64,000 nt of DNA from Clostridia bacterium (GCA_017416345.1 JAFQCR010000007.1:40388-104387), one strand, 5' to 3'. Shown: positions 9,206 to 17,130, counted from the stretch's first letter. Notes: a model not told the origin generated them from the sequence alone. Program-made: numbers and translations.

Positions 9206-9622
9206 ATGTTAAAACTTATTATCGGTAAAAAGGGTAGCGGAAAGACCAAGAAGCTTATTGATGCTGTGACGGCCGCTGCTGACGTTTCCAAGGGCAACGT
9301 TGTTTGCATCGAGAAGAGTTCCACCCTTACCTTGAATATCACCCACCGTGTACGCCTTGTTGATACCGACCATTACGAGATCTCGGGTTATGATGCATTC
9401 TATGGCTTCATTTCGGGCATCTGTGCAGGCAACTATGACGTTACCCACATCGGTATTGATGCGATCCTTCGCATCTGCAACCGCAACTATGACGAGCTGG
9501 CCGCATTCTTAAAGAAGCTTGACGCTCTTTCCAAGGATGCCAATGCAGAGTTCATCATCACCGTTTCGGCTGATAAGGCAGACCTCCCCGCAGAGATCTT
9601 CGAGATCGCAGAGGAAATGTAA
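9206..9622 (+). CDS. Small P-loop protein of unknown role
   Basis: 138 residues with a strong ribosome site (AAAGGAG). It begins with a Walker A motif, GKKGSGKT (residues 7-14), followed by a nucleotide-binding-like alpha/beta pattern. Only weak Walker B candidates are present (VTHIGIDA; FIITVSAD). Codon use resembles pgi, suggesting good expression. It is shorter than most P-loop ATPases and lacks any recognisable partner domain. It lies between pgi and a terminator, so it is likely co-transcribed with pgi. No function assigned. Confidence 0.8.
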   Translation: MLKLIIGKKGSGKTKKLIDAVTAAADVSKGNVVCIEKSSTLTLNITHRVRLVDTDHYEISGYDAFYGFISGICAGNYDVTHIGIDAILRICNRNYDELAAFLKKLDALSKDANAEFIITVSADKADLPAEIFEIAEEM

Positions 9623-9642
9623 GTTAAAATTTTAGCCAAACT

Positions 9643-9675
9643 GAACACCGCACAGTTTTTTCTGTGCGGTGTTTT
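9643..9675 (+). terminator. Terminator of the pgi/P-loop unit
   Basis: Stem AACACCGCACAG / CTGTGCGGTGTT with a T-rich loop and a T-rich tail, about 20 bases after the stop codon. Confidence 0.85.
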
Positions 9676-9725
9676 GTGAATTTCGGCAAAAATGCTTTTT
9701 TCTTAGGATTTCGGGAAATTTATAC

Positions 9726-9754
9726 TTGACAAAGAGGACAACGGTATATATAAT
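9726..9754 (+). promoter_or_regulatory. Consensus sigma-A promoter for yceD-rpmF
   Basis: Perfect TTGACA at 9726-9731, a 17-base spacer and perfect TATAAT at 9749-9754. This is among the strongest promoters in the window. Confidence 0.9.
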
Positions 9755-9783
9755 ATTCTGTGTGACAATTTGAGGTGAGTGGT

Positions 9784-10281
9784 ATGATTCTTGATTTAAG
9801 GTCACTTTTTGTAAATGACGGCGAGACTCTTCCGCTCGATTGTCGGTTCGATATGAGTGAGGTTGACTTTTTTGGGACTTGTCCTTTAAGATCACCCGTT
9901 TCCGTTAAAGGAAGCGCATTCTCAAGAGCCGGCATTGTAACACTATCGGTAGAGTGTGATTGCGAATACACGGCCCCGTGTGACCGTTGCGGTGAAGTAG
10001 CGGTGAAGCATTACAACGTCCCGATAGAGCGCGTTCTCGTCAGTCAACTCGAAAACGACGAGAATGACGAAATGATCCTTGTGCAGGATTTCAAGCTCGA
10101 CCTTTACGAATTGGTTTATACCGAGGTCGTATTGGCTATGCCGAGCAAGCATCTTTGCACGAAGGATTGCAAAGGCTTGTGCTTTAAGTGCGGCAAAAAC
10201 CTGAATGACGGTCCTTGCGGCTGTGCTACCAAAGAGGTTGACCCGAGGCTCAAAGCGTTGGCCGAATTACTTGAAAACTAA
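9784..10281 (+). CDS. yceD: YceD family protein (DUF177), probable large-subunit/23S rRNA factor
   Basis: 165 residues. The ATG at 9784 follows GAGGTG at 9772-9777. The DUF177 pattern is visible: a central segment with CDRCGE and a C-terminal Cys cluster (CTKDCKGLCFKCGKNL, then CGCATKEVDPRLKAL). The cluster probably binds zinc. DUF177 proteins are nearly always encoded just before rpmF, as here, and are linked to 23S rRNA accumulation. The pair forms a two-gene operon with its own promoter and terminator. Confidence 0.93.
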   Translation: MILDLRSLFVNDGETLPLDCRFDMSEVDFFGTCPLRSPVSVKGSAFSRAGIVTLSVECDCEYTAPCDRCGEVAVKHYNVPIERVLVSQLENDENDEMILVQDFKLDLYELVYTEVVLAMPSKHLCTKDCKGLCFKCGKNLNDGPCGCATKEVDPRLKALAELLEN

Positions 10282-10305
10282 CTGAGATTTAAGGAGGCGC
10301 TGAAA

Positions 10306-10488
10306 ATGGCAGTTCCCAAGAGAAAAACCGGTAAAGCAAGAAAGAACAAGAGACGTTCCAACGTTTGGAGAATGGATGCTCCGACACTTGTAAAGTGCAG
10401 CCACTGTGGTGAGTACAAGAGACCTCACAGAGTTTGCCCTGCTTGCGGATTCTACAATGATCGCGAAGTAGTTAAGGTTGAGGCATAA
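10306..10488 (+). CDS. rpmF: 50S ribosomal protein L32
   Basis: 60 residues, starting MAVPKRKTGKARKNKRRS as L32 does. It has the zinc-binding type with two CxxC pairs (CSHCGEYKRPHRVCPACGF). Good ribosome site AAGGAGG. Second gene of the yceD-rpmF operon. Confidence 0.98.
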   Translation: MAVPKRKTGKARKNKRRSNVWRMDAPTLVKCSHCGEYKRPHRVCPACGFYNDREVVKVEA

Positions 10489-10503
10489 GTTTACAAAAGC
10501 ACA

Positions 10504-10536
10504 GGGGGAAGGAGTTATCCTTCCCCTCATTTTTTA
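10504..10536 (+). terminator. Terminator after rpmF
   Basis: GGGGAAGGA / TCCTTCCCC stem followed by six T residues, closing the yceD-rpmF operon. Confidence 0.88.
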
Positions 10537-10560
10537 GTTTTATGAAAGGAGTGTTGGGTC

Positions 10561-11862
10561 TTGGCGGTTGTAATATCGGGTGTTGAAGCAGGCTCGCCTG
10601 CCGCAAAGGCGGGTATTTTGTCGGGTGAGACCTTGCTCGAGCTTAACGGAAACCAGATAGTCGACGTGCTTGACTACCGTTTTTACCAAAACGAGCGTGC
10701 GGTCGAGGTAAAACTGCTGTCGGCTGACGGCAACGAGCGCACGGTCAACGTTAAAAAAGGCGAATATGACGAGCTGGGACTTTTGTTTGAAACCTATCTG
10801 ATGGACAAGCAGCACTCCTGCCGAAATAAGTGCATTTTCTGCTTTATCGATCAGTTGCCTGAAGGCTTGCGTGAGTCGCTGTATTTCAAGGATGACGATT
10901 CAAGAATGTCGTTTTTGTTCGGCAACTATATCACGCTGACAAATTTGACCGAGCATGAGATAGAGCGCATTATAAAGCTTCACATAAGCCCCGTCAACGT
11001 GTCGGTGCACACCACCAATCCCGAGCTTCGTGTCAAGATGATGGGCAACCGCTTTGCAGGTCAGTCGCTTGATATTTTGTGGCGTATTTGTAAGGCAGGT
11101 ATCAAGGTCAACTGTCAGCTTGTGCTGGTGCCGGGTTATAACGACGGTGATGAGCTTCGCAGAAGCTTTGGCGACCTTATAAAGCATCCGTCTATCGCAA
11201 GTATCGCCTGTGTTCCCGTGGGATTGACCGGACACCGTGACGGATTATGTAAACTTGAGCCGTTTAATAAGCAGACCGCCGCAGATGTTATAGATATTGC
11301 CGAGGAATTCGGTGCAAAAACGGTTGAAATGTACGGTGAGCGCCGTGTGTTTGCGGCGGATGAGTTTTATCTGACGGCTGAAAGACCCATGCCCGAAGCC
11401 GACTTTTACGGTGACTTTCTGCAGCTTGAAAACGGTGTCGGAATGTGGGCTATGCTGAAATCCGAGGTCGAGGAAGCCATCGACGATTACGATGCACCGA
11501 AAATTGACCGCAATATAACCCTTATTACGGGTGAAGCGGCCTATCCCTTGATGAGAAATATTGTTGACAACGTGTCAAAAAAGTGGCATAATTTTAATTG
11601 TAATGTTGTTGCAATAAAGAACAACTTTTTCGGTGGCAGAATAACCGTAACGGGTCTGCTTACCGGAACCGATATTTTGGAGCAGTTGAAGGGTCAATAC
11701 TTAGGGACCGAGCTGCTCATTTCCTCAAGTATGCTCCGTCACGAGGGCGATATGTTCCTCGACAGCATAACGGTTGAGGAGGTTGAAAAACAGTTGAATG
11801 TGAAAATAACCGTGGTCGAGAGTGACGGTTGGTCTCTTCTCGATGCGTTAAACGGAATTTGA
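10561..11862 (+). CDS. DUF512 family protein: PDZ-like domain plus radical-SAM-type Cys motif
   Basis: 433 residues from a TTG start, with AAAGGAG at 10544-10550. Residues 1-75 form a PDZ-like domain (GVEAGSPAAKAGILSGETLL). A radical-SAM-like CxxxCxxC follows at C87, C91 and C94 (CRNKCIFC), then a TIM-barrel-like region and the DUF512 C-terminal domain. This matches the TIGR03279/DUF512 family, conserved in Clostridia and cyanobacteria and of unproven chemistry. It ends 14 bases before der, and the association with der is common in Clostridia. The first gene of an operon running to 15316. Confidence 0.9.
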   Translation: MAVVISGVEAGSPAAKAGILSGETLLELNGNQIVDVLDYRFYQNERAVEVKLLSADGNERTVNVKKGEYDELGLLFETYLMDKQHSCRNKCIFCFIDQLPEGLRESLYFKDDDSRMSFLFGNYITLTNLTEHEIERIIKLHISPVNVSVHTTNPELRVKMMGNRFAGQSLDILWRICKAGIKVNCQLVLVPGYNDGDELRRSFGDLIKHPSIASIACVPVGLTGHRDGLCKLEPFNKQTAADVIDIAEEFGAKTVEMYGERRVFAADEFYLTAERPMPEADFYGDFLQLENGVGMWAMLKSEVEEAIDDYDAPKIDRNITLITGEAAYPLMRNIVDNVSKKWHNFNCNVVAIKNNFFGGRITVTGLLTGTDILEQLKGQYLGTELLISSSMLRHEGDMFLDSITVEEVEKQLNVKITVVESDGWSLLDALNGI

Positions 11863-11876
11863 CAGGAGGTAGCAAA

Positions 11877-13211
11877 TTGGCTAAACCCGTAGTTGCAGTT
11901 GTGGGCCGACCCAACGTCGGAAAATCCACGCTGTTCAATAAGCTTTGCGGTAAGCGTTTGTCGATCGTTGACGATACGCCGGGTGTCACCCGTGACCGCA
12001 TTTTCGGCAACGCCGAATGGTTGGGCAAGAACTTTATGCTGATAGATACCGGCGGTATCGAGCCCAAGACCGACGATATAATTTTGAAAAAAATGCGTGC
12101 TCAGGCCGAGCTGGCAATTGATACCGCTTCGGTGATAATCTTTGTTACCGACCTTAAAAGCGGTGTCACAGCCTCGGATAACGAGGTTGCCGCAATGCTG
12201 CAAAAAAGCGGCAAGCCCGTCGTGCTTTGCGTAAACAAGTGTGACCGTTTGGGCGAGCAACCGCTTGAGTTTTATGAGTTTTATAATTTAGGCTTGGGTG
12301 ATCCCGTTGCGGTGTCAAGTGTTCACGGACACGGCACGGGTGACCTTTTGGACCGTGTGTTTGAGCATATCCCCGAGGCCGATTTTGAAGAGGATGACGA
12401 GGAGATCATCAATGTTGCCGTTATCGGTAAGCCGAATGCCGGCAAATCCTCGCTGATAAACAACATCAGCGGTGAGGAGCGTGTAATCGTTTCGGATGTT
12501 GCAGGTACCACCCGTGATGCTATCGACACTCTTGTGGAGATCGGCGGTCAGAAATATAACTTCACCGATACCGCAGGTATCCGCCGCAAGTCCAAGGTCG
12601 ATGACGACATTGAAAAGTACAGCGTTATGCGTGCCAAAATGGCCATTGAACGCTCGGATGTCTGTGTTATTATGATAGATGCTACCGAGGGCTTCACCGA
12701 GCAGGATTCCAAGGTTGCGGGTCTTGCAATGGAGCAGGGCAAGGCGGCCATCATTGCCGTAAACAAGTGGGATATCGTTGAAAAGGACGGTAAGACCATG
12801 GACAGTATGAGAAAATCGCTTATGCAGGATTTCTCGTTTATGCCGTATGCTCCCATCATCTTTATTTCGGCCAAAACCGGTCAGCGTGTTGACCGTTTGT
12901 TTGAGCTGATAAAGTTTGTTCACGCACAGAACACCATGCGTATCTCAACCGGTATGCTCAACGATGTTTTGGCCGAGGCCACCGCACGTGTTCAGCCTCC
13001 GTCGGACAAGGGCAAGAGATTGAAGATCTACTATATGACCCAGGCATCTACCAAGCCGCCGACATTTGTATTTTTCTGTAACCGTGAGGAGCTTTTCCAC
13101 TTCTCGTATCAGAGATATCTTGAAAATCAGATCCGTTCGACCTTTGGCCTTGAGGGTACACCCGTCCGTTTTGTAATACGTGAGCGTGGCGACGGAAAGA
13201 CCAAAGCTTAA
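11877..13211 (+). CDS. der: Ribosome biogenesis GTPase Der (EngA)
   Basis: 444 residues from the TTG at 11877, placed by CAGGAGGT at 11863-11870. Two tandem GTPase domains are visible: G1 GRPNVGKS at about residues 9-16 with a DTGG motif, and a second G1 GKPNAGKS near residue 186 with DTAGIRRK and NKWD. A KH-like domain closes the protein. Der acts in late 50S subunit assembly. The C-terminal charged tail is short, as usual. Confidence 0.97.
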   Translation: MAKPVVAVVGRPNVGKSTLFNKLCGKRLSIVDDTPGVTRDRIFGNAEWLGKNFMLIDTGGIEPKTDDIILKKMRAQAELAIDTASVIIFVTDLKSGVTASDNEVAAMLQKSGKPVVLCVNKCDRLGEQPLEFYEFYNLGLGDPVAVSSVHGHGTGDLLDRVFEHIPEADFEEDDEEIINVAVIGKPNAGKSSLINNISGEERVIVSDVAGTTRDAIDTLVEIGGQKYNFTDTAGIRRKSKVDDDIEKYSVMRAKMAIERSDVCVIMIDATEGFTEQDSKVAGLAMEQGKAAIIAVNKWDIVEKDGKTMDSMRKSLMQDFSFMPYAPIIFISAKTGQRVDRLFELIKFVHAQNTMRISTGMLNDVLAEATARVQPPSDKGKRLKIYYMTQASTKPPTFVFFCNREELFHFSYQRYLENQIRSTFGLEGTPVRFVIRERGDGKTKA

Positions 13212-13255
13212 CTGAAAATATGGTATGCCTTTTATGGAGATAAGGAGAATGTAAA

Positions 13256-13939
13256 ATGGCATGGTTTGTATTAGTTCTGACATTGGTCGTTTCCTATTGC
13301 GTTGGCAGTATCAACGGTGCGGTCGTTATCTCAACGGCTCACGGCGGTGATGATGTCCGCAAAGAGGGAAGCGGCAACGCAGGTATGACCAATATGATCC
13401 GTTCACGAGGTATCGTTCCCGGTCTTGTTACCTTTGCGATAGACACTTTTAAGGGCACCGTTGTTTGCTTTATAGCAAAAATGTGGGTGTTGCCTTATAT
13501 TTATTCGGTTTTGGGTTATGAGCTTCTGCGCCCCGAATATGCTGTGTACTACTGTGCAATTGCCTGCATTTTCGGACACGTATATCCCGTGTGGTTCGGC
13601 TTCAAGGGCGGAAAAGGCGTTTCCACCACGCTGGGTGTCGGCTTTATCTGCTGTTGGCCGACCGCCGTTTTGGGACTTGCCCTGTTTATCTTGATGTTCC
13701 TCATCACCAAGATAGTTTCGGTAGGCTCAATTGCCGCCGCAATTTCTCTGCCTATACTTAACTATTTCTTTGCAACACGTATCGAGGGCTCAAAATATGC
13801 CGTACTTATTCAGGTGTTGCTCATTATCGTTATGTCGCTGAACATCCTCATAAGCCACCGTGCCAATATCGGACGCCTCATCCGTGGCGAGGAAAAGAAG
13901 CTGCAACCTAAGAAAAAGGAGCCCAAAGATGAGCAATAA
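13256..13939 (+). CDS. plsY: Acyl-phosphate:glycerol-3-phosphate acyltransferase PlsY
   Basis: 227 residues, an integral membrane protein with about five to six helices. Conserved loops are present: GSGNAGMTN (residues about 39-47) and FKGGKGVSTTLG (about 119-130). It transfers the acyl chain from acyl-phosphate to glycerol-3-phosphate, the first step of phospholipid synthesis. The tail is Lys/Glu-rich (KKLQPKKKEPKDEQ), somewhat longer than the family norm. Its end overlaps the gpsA start by 11 bases, fitting coupled translation and shared use of glycerol-3-phosphate. Confidence 0.95.
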   Translation: MAWFVLVLTLVVSYCVGSINGAVVISTAHGGDDVRKEGSGNAGMTNMIRSRGIVPGLVTFAIDTFKGTVVCFIAKMWVLPYIYSVLGYELLRPEYAVYYCAIACIFGHVYPVWFGFKGGKGVSTTLGVGFICCWPTAVLGLALFILMFLITKIVSVGSIAAAISLPILNYFFATRIEGSKYAVLIQVLLIIVMSLNILISHRANIGRLIRGEEKKLQPKKKEPKDEQ

Positions 13940-14927
13940 GCTGACTGTTTTAGGCTCGGGCGGATGGGGCATTGCCTTGGCGGTGCACGCACGCTCCAAA
14001 GGCTTTAAGGTGACGCTTTGGTCACCCTTTGAGGCCGAGGTCTCGGCGCTCAATGCAACAAGAGAGAGCGAAAAGCTGCTTAAAGGTGTCAAGATACCTG
14101 AGGATATTGATATCACGACCGATTTGAATGTTGTTGAGGGGTCAAAAATCACCATTATCGCAACACCGTCCTTTGCCGTCCGTGAGACCGCCGCAAGGTT
14201 GAAGGATTTTGATTGCGGTATCGTTGTCAACGTTGCCAAGGGTTTTGAAAAGGGTACTCAAAAGCTGCTCTCCGATGTCATAACCGAGGAATTACCGCAA
14301 AAGGATATTGTCATTCTGTCGGGACCTTCTCATGCCGAGGAGGTTGCACGCGGTGTTGCCACCACGGTGGTAGCCGCTTCGGAAAGCCTTGATGCTGCAA
14401 AAACCGTTCAGCAGGCGCTTATCGGCCCTACCTTCAGGATATATACCAACCGTGACATTATCGGTGTTGAGGTTGGCGGTGCTTTGAAAAACGTTATTGC
14501 CGTGTGTGCAGGTATTGCCAACGGACTTGGAGTTGGCGACAACACAAGGGCGGCACTTATTACCCGCGGACTTGCCGAAATTGCACGTCTCGGTACCGCA
14601 ATGGGTGCAGACACGAGTACCTTTATGGGTCTGTCGGGACTTGGCGACCTTATAGTCACCTGTATGTCACAGCACAGCCGAAACAACCGCTTCGGTAACC
14701 TTGTGGGTAGCGGAATGTCGGTCGATGAAGCGCTGAAGACCGTCGGCACGGTTGAGGGCTATTATGCCGTTGAGATTGCGGTGCGCCTTGCCGAGGACTA
14801 TATGGTCGATATGCCTATGACGGCACAGTGCTATAACATTCTTTATAAAAATTCGCCTGCATCCGAGGCAATAAAAAACCTTATGAACCGTCCCGGTAAG
14901 CAGGAGGAAGAGCCTTGGATAGGTTGA
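13929..14927 (+). CDS. gpsA: NAD(P)-dependent glycerol-3-phosphate dehydrogenase
   Basis: 332 residues starting MSNKLTVLGSGGWGIALA, the N-terminal dinucleotide-binding loop. Other family motifs are GPSHAEEVARG and the catalytic Lys in GALKNVIAV. It reduces dihydroxyacetone phosphate to glycerol-3-phosphate, the PlsY substrate. The start lies inside the 3' end of plsY (overlap 13929-13939), and the family length supports this ATG rather than the longer open frame beginning at 13860. Confidence 0.96.
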   Translation: MSNKLTVLGSGGWGIALAVHARSKGFKVTLWSPFEAEVSALNATRESEKLLKGVKIPEDIDITTDLNVVEGSKITIIATPSFAVRETAARLKDFDCGIVVNVAKGFEKGTQKLLSDVITEELPQKDIVILSGPSHAEEVARGVATTVVAASESLDAAKTVQQALIGPTFRIYTNRDIIGVEVGGALKNVIAVCAGIANGLGVGDNTRAALITRGLAEIARLGTAMGADTSTFMGLSGLGDLIVTCMSQHSRNNRFGNLVGSGMSVDEALKTVGTVEGYYAVEIAVRLAEDYMVDMPMTAQCYNILYKNSPASEAIKNLMNRPGKQEEEPWIG

Positions 14928-15316
14928 CCGCAATGCGTGAAGGGTTTAAGATCCGATTGCCGTATATTGTTGCTACGGTGGTTTTGTTAGGCATCGAGGT
15001 GATAATCGGTGCGTTTGTGCACGATGATTTTGTGCGGCCGTTTGTGGGCGATGTGCTTGTGACGGCGCTGTTGTGTGCAATGGGCAGGATAGTGCTTCCA
15101 AGGTGGCGTTGGTTGCCGTTGGCTGTGTTGCTGTTCGCCGTCGCAGTCGAGCTGTCACAGCTAATTGAGCTTGACCGAATCTTGGGAGTTGAAGGCACCG
15201 CTATAGGAACCGCCATCGGCTCAACCTTCGACATAGCCGACCTTATCTGCTATGCGGTGGGGTGCGTAATATTCTTCACTTGCGAAATGGCACTTAAAAG
15301 ACTGAATAAAAAATAA
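14915..15316 (+). CDS. DUF2809 family membrane protein
   Basis: 133 residues with four hydrophobic helices and the segment AVELSQLIELDRILG followed by TFDIADLICYAVGC, typical of DUF2809. TTG start at 14915 with GGAGG at 14903-14907; it overlaps the gpsA end by 13 bases. The function of DUF2809 is unknown. It is the last gene of the der-plsY-gpsA operon. Confidence 0.8.
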   Translation: MDRLTAMREGFKIRLPYIVATVVLLGIEVIIGAFVHDDFVRPFVGDVLVTALLCAMGRIVLPRWRWLPLAVLLFAVAVELSQLIELDRILGVEGTAIGTAIGSTFDIADLICYAVGCVIFFTCEMALKRLNKK

Positions 15317-15318
15317 AA

Positions 15319-15542
15319 GCAAGGGGCTGTCTTACAAAAGAAAAAATGCACAAATAGGTGTAGTTAATATCACAAAGAAGCTCCCTCTGATGAGGGAGCT
15401 GTCGAGTGAAACGAGACTGAGGGAGAGATAAAAGTCATATAATTATTTGTTTCTCTCCTTCCGTCACGGCTACACCGTGCCACCTCCCTCATCAGAGGGA
15501 GGTTCGATTGTGCAAATTGTCTTTTGTAAGACGGCTCCTTGC
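15319..15542. mobile_element. 224-bp nested palindromic element (MITE-like), containing two family B repeats
   Basis: The outermost 22 bases at 15319-15340 (beginning GCAAGGGGCTGTC) are nearly the exact reverse complement of 15521-15542. Inside lie a TGCACAA/TTGTGCA pair and then two facing family B repeats (about 15379-15426 and 15450-15502), each with its own hairpin. No clear target-site duplication is visible and there is no open reading frame. The nested symmetry suggests a non-autonomous element. It occupies the whole gap between the DUF2809 and DUF3795 genes and could also end both converging transcripts. Confidence 0.75.
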
Positions 15543-15557
15543 ACTTTGTATGAGCAC

Positions 15558-15821
15558 TTACAGCATATTTTTCAAGTTTTCTATTTCAATAAGTCCGCCG
15601 TCGGGGTTTTCACTTTTGTGAATGTTCAGCAACTGCTCGCAGGGGAATTTTGCACATTTTCCGCAATGCGGTAGGCCTTGATTTGTGGCGCAATCGTGGG
15701 TGTCGCAACGGCCGCCCCACACGCATTGGCCGTTTTTGGCGACAATTCGGCAGGTTTGGCATTTGCCTTGAAGCTTAAATTTGCAGGCATCGCAATCAAT
15801 ACCGCAGACCGATATGTTCAT
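15558..15821 (-). CDS. DUF3795 Cys-rich protein 1
   Basis: 87 residues, start ATG at 15821 with AAGGAGA about 9 bases upstream (the ATG at 15830 abuts the site). Typical DUF3795 pattern: CGIDCDACKFKLQGKCQTC, a second cluster CVWGGRCDTHDCA, then HCGKCAKFPC. About ten cysteines in paired CxxC-like groups suggest zinc or Fe-S binding. Function unknown. It is a paralogue of the gene at 16191-16451, with a VOC protein between them, all on the minus strand. Confidence 0.82.
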   Translation of the reverse strand: MNISVCGIDCDACKFKLQGKCQTCRIVAKNGQCVWGGRCDTHDCATNQGLPHCGKCAKFPCEQLLNIHKSENPDGGLIEIENLKNML

Positions 15822-15834
15822 AAAATACATCTCC

Positions 15835-16191
15835 TTACAAAAACAGAATAGTGTTACCGTCGGGGTCGGTCACAGTCAGCTCGGTGCCGCCCCAAAAGGT
15901 CTTTACGGGTTCGGGGCAATCGATTCCTGCCGCCTTTATATTCTCGTAGACCTCTTGTACCTTGCCGCCCGTAGTGAAATAAAGGTTGTTACAGCAGGAT
16001 TGCTCCTTGCCGTCGGGGATAGACCATATCCACATAACGGGTTCCTTTTGGTCACTCAAGGCCAAGGCCGCACCAAAGTAGTCGTCCGACTCCTTCTCCT
16101 GAACGACATTGAACCCCAAAGCCTTATAAAAGTCAAATAATCTTTGAGGCTGTTTTGAATAGTAATTCAGTCCGTGAAAATGCAGATTCAT
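15835..16191 (-). CDS. Glyoxalase/bleomycin-resistance (VOC) superfamily protein
   Basis: 118 residues from the ATG at 16191, placed by AAGGAG 8 bases upstream. The sequence shows the paired beta-alpha-beta-beta-beta units of VOC proteins: NYYSKQPQRLFDFYKALGF at the N-terminus and GGTELTVTDPDGNTILFL at the C-terminus. These proteins use a bound metal for isomerase, lyase or binding roles. Substrate unknown. Its start overlaps the stop of the upstream DUF3795 gene (TGATG), indicating translational coupling. Confidence 0.85.
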   Translation of the reverse strand: MNLHFHGLNYYSKQPQRLFDFYKALGFNVVQEKESDDYFGAALALSDQKEPVMWIWSIPDGKEQSCCNNLYFTTGGKVQEVYENIKAAGIDCPEPVKTFWGGTELTVTDPDGNTILFL

Positions 16192-16451
16192 CAGTCTTGC
16201 TCCTTCCATTTGTTTAGGTTATTTAATCGGTTGGTGTTATGGCCTTCGTTGATAAAACGAGTTAGTTCGGCACAGGGAAGTTGTGGGCATTTGCCGCAAT
16301 GCTCAAAGCTTTTTTCATCGGCACATTTGTAAATATCACACTCGCCCCAGAATATCTTTCCGCCTTGCTTGACACAACCGTCGCAATTGAATTTTTCTTT
16401 GAACTTACAAGTATTACAATCGGTTCCGCATTTACCTTTGATTATCTCCAT
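16191..16451 (-). CDS. DUF3795 Cys-rich protein 2
   Basis: 86 residues. Pattern CGTDCNTCKFKEKFNCDGC, then WGECDIYKCA and HCGKCPQLPC, the same Cys spacing as the paralogue at 15558-15821. Its stop overlaps the VOC start, so the order is DUF3795-2, VOC, DUF3795-1. The C-terminus differs from paralogue 1, consistent with an old duplication. Confidence 0.82.
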   Translation of the reverse strand: MEIIKGKCGTDCNTCKFKEKFNCDGCVKQGGKIFWGECDIYKCADEKSFEHCGKCPQLPCAELTRFINEGHNTNRLNNLNKWKEQD

Positions 16452-16674
16452 TTTCGCTCTCCTTTACAAAAATTATTTATTTTGCTGTCTTAACCGCTTG
16501 GCAGGGTTATCTTCAATATACTTCCATGTTTCAATATAGTCTGCTTGGTTTCGTATGATATGGTCAAAATATCGTTCCTGCCAAATGTTCTTTCCGTATT
16601 CTTTATTACAAAAGCGCTTGAATGTGCTCACAAATTTGGCAATTATGGAATTTCTGTTGTTTAAAAATTGTTCG

Positions 16675-16701
16675 GTAGGGACAGGCGTCCCCGACTGTCC
16701 G
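16675..16701 (+). repeat. 27-base unit inside the RAYT gene, inverted copy of the 16845-16930 ends
   Basis: Starts GTAGGGACAGGCGTCCCC and ends GACTGTCCG. The same ends occur in opposite orientation at 16845-16930. On the coding strand this copy encodes GQSGTPVPT in frame. Confidence 0.7.
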
Positions 16702-16844
16702 TTGACATCGGCTTGAATGCTTATAATCAGGTGAATATGGTCCGGCATTATAACATAATTGTCAACCGAAATGTTATCGTAGAAATCGTTTAATTGTTTT
16801 ATGTATTTGTCGGCAGTTTTACCGTATTCCTTTAGCAGAATTTT

Positions 16845-16930
16845 CGGACAGTCGAGGAGACTCCCCATAATATGGGGAGATGTCACAAAGTGACAGAGGG
16901 GACGGAGTCGGTAAGACTGCCTGTCCCTAC
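16845..16930 (-). repeat. 27-base unit interrupted by about 59 bases of family B-like repeat
   Basis: Ends CGGACAGTCG and GCCTGTCCCTAC match the 27-base unit at 16675-16701. The interior has the family B signature: CTCCCC-loop-GGGGAG, then a TGTCAC/GTGACA hairpin and GAGGGG. The added length of 59 is not a multiple of three. Confidence 0.7.
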
Positions 16931-17130
16931 TCTGATTTCGGAAAGAATAGGTTTTCTGTTTTCGGTGCAAATAGTCACAAAATACGCACCGGGTGTGCTG
17001 TAATTATAGGCTTTCAGACGAGTGTCTTTCCTTTTTGGCAGGTTCATATTTTTACTAACCTCAATATTATATATAATCATATTAGCATATCTTATTTCGG
17101 ATTTCAACATAAGATAATTGAAATTAACTA

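Larger units (their letters stand above)
16473..17047 (-). pseudogene. REP-associated tyrosine transposase (RAYT, IS200-like) with frameshifting insertion
   Basis: The N-terminal part (17047 down to about 16883) starts MNLPKRKDTRLKAYNYSTPG and reads YFVTICTENR, the usual RAYT opening. It runs into a stop at 16880-16882. The rest continues in another frame to 16473, with the metal-binding MPDHIHLIIS motif, KRFCNKEYGKNIWQERYFDH and the tail YIEDNPAKRL. The break falls in an 86-base segment (16845-16930) whose ends match a 27-base unit at 16675-16701. If the extra 59 bases are removed, the frame is restored and reads VGTGVPDCPK. The extra DNA resembles a family B repeat, so a repeat insertion probably killed the gene. 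The catalytic Tyr region downstream (RNQADYIETWKYIEDN) is intact. Confidence 0.85.

Noticed and set aside
10561-14927. Long minus-strand and alternate-frame ORFs under der, gpsA and other conserved genes (also under gapA, 31252-32316 minus)
   Set aside because: They mirror real genes on the opposite strand; their sequences have no family features and no ribosome sites. The gapA antisense ORF is a product of its strong codon bias.
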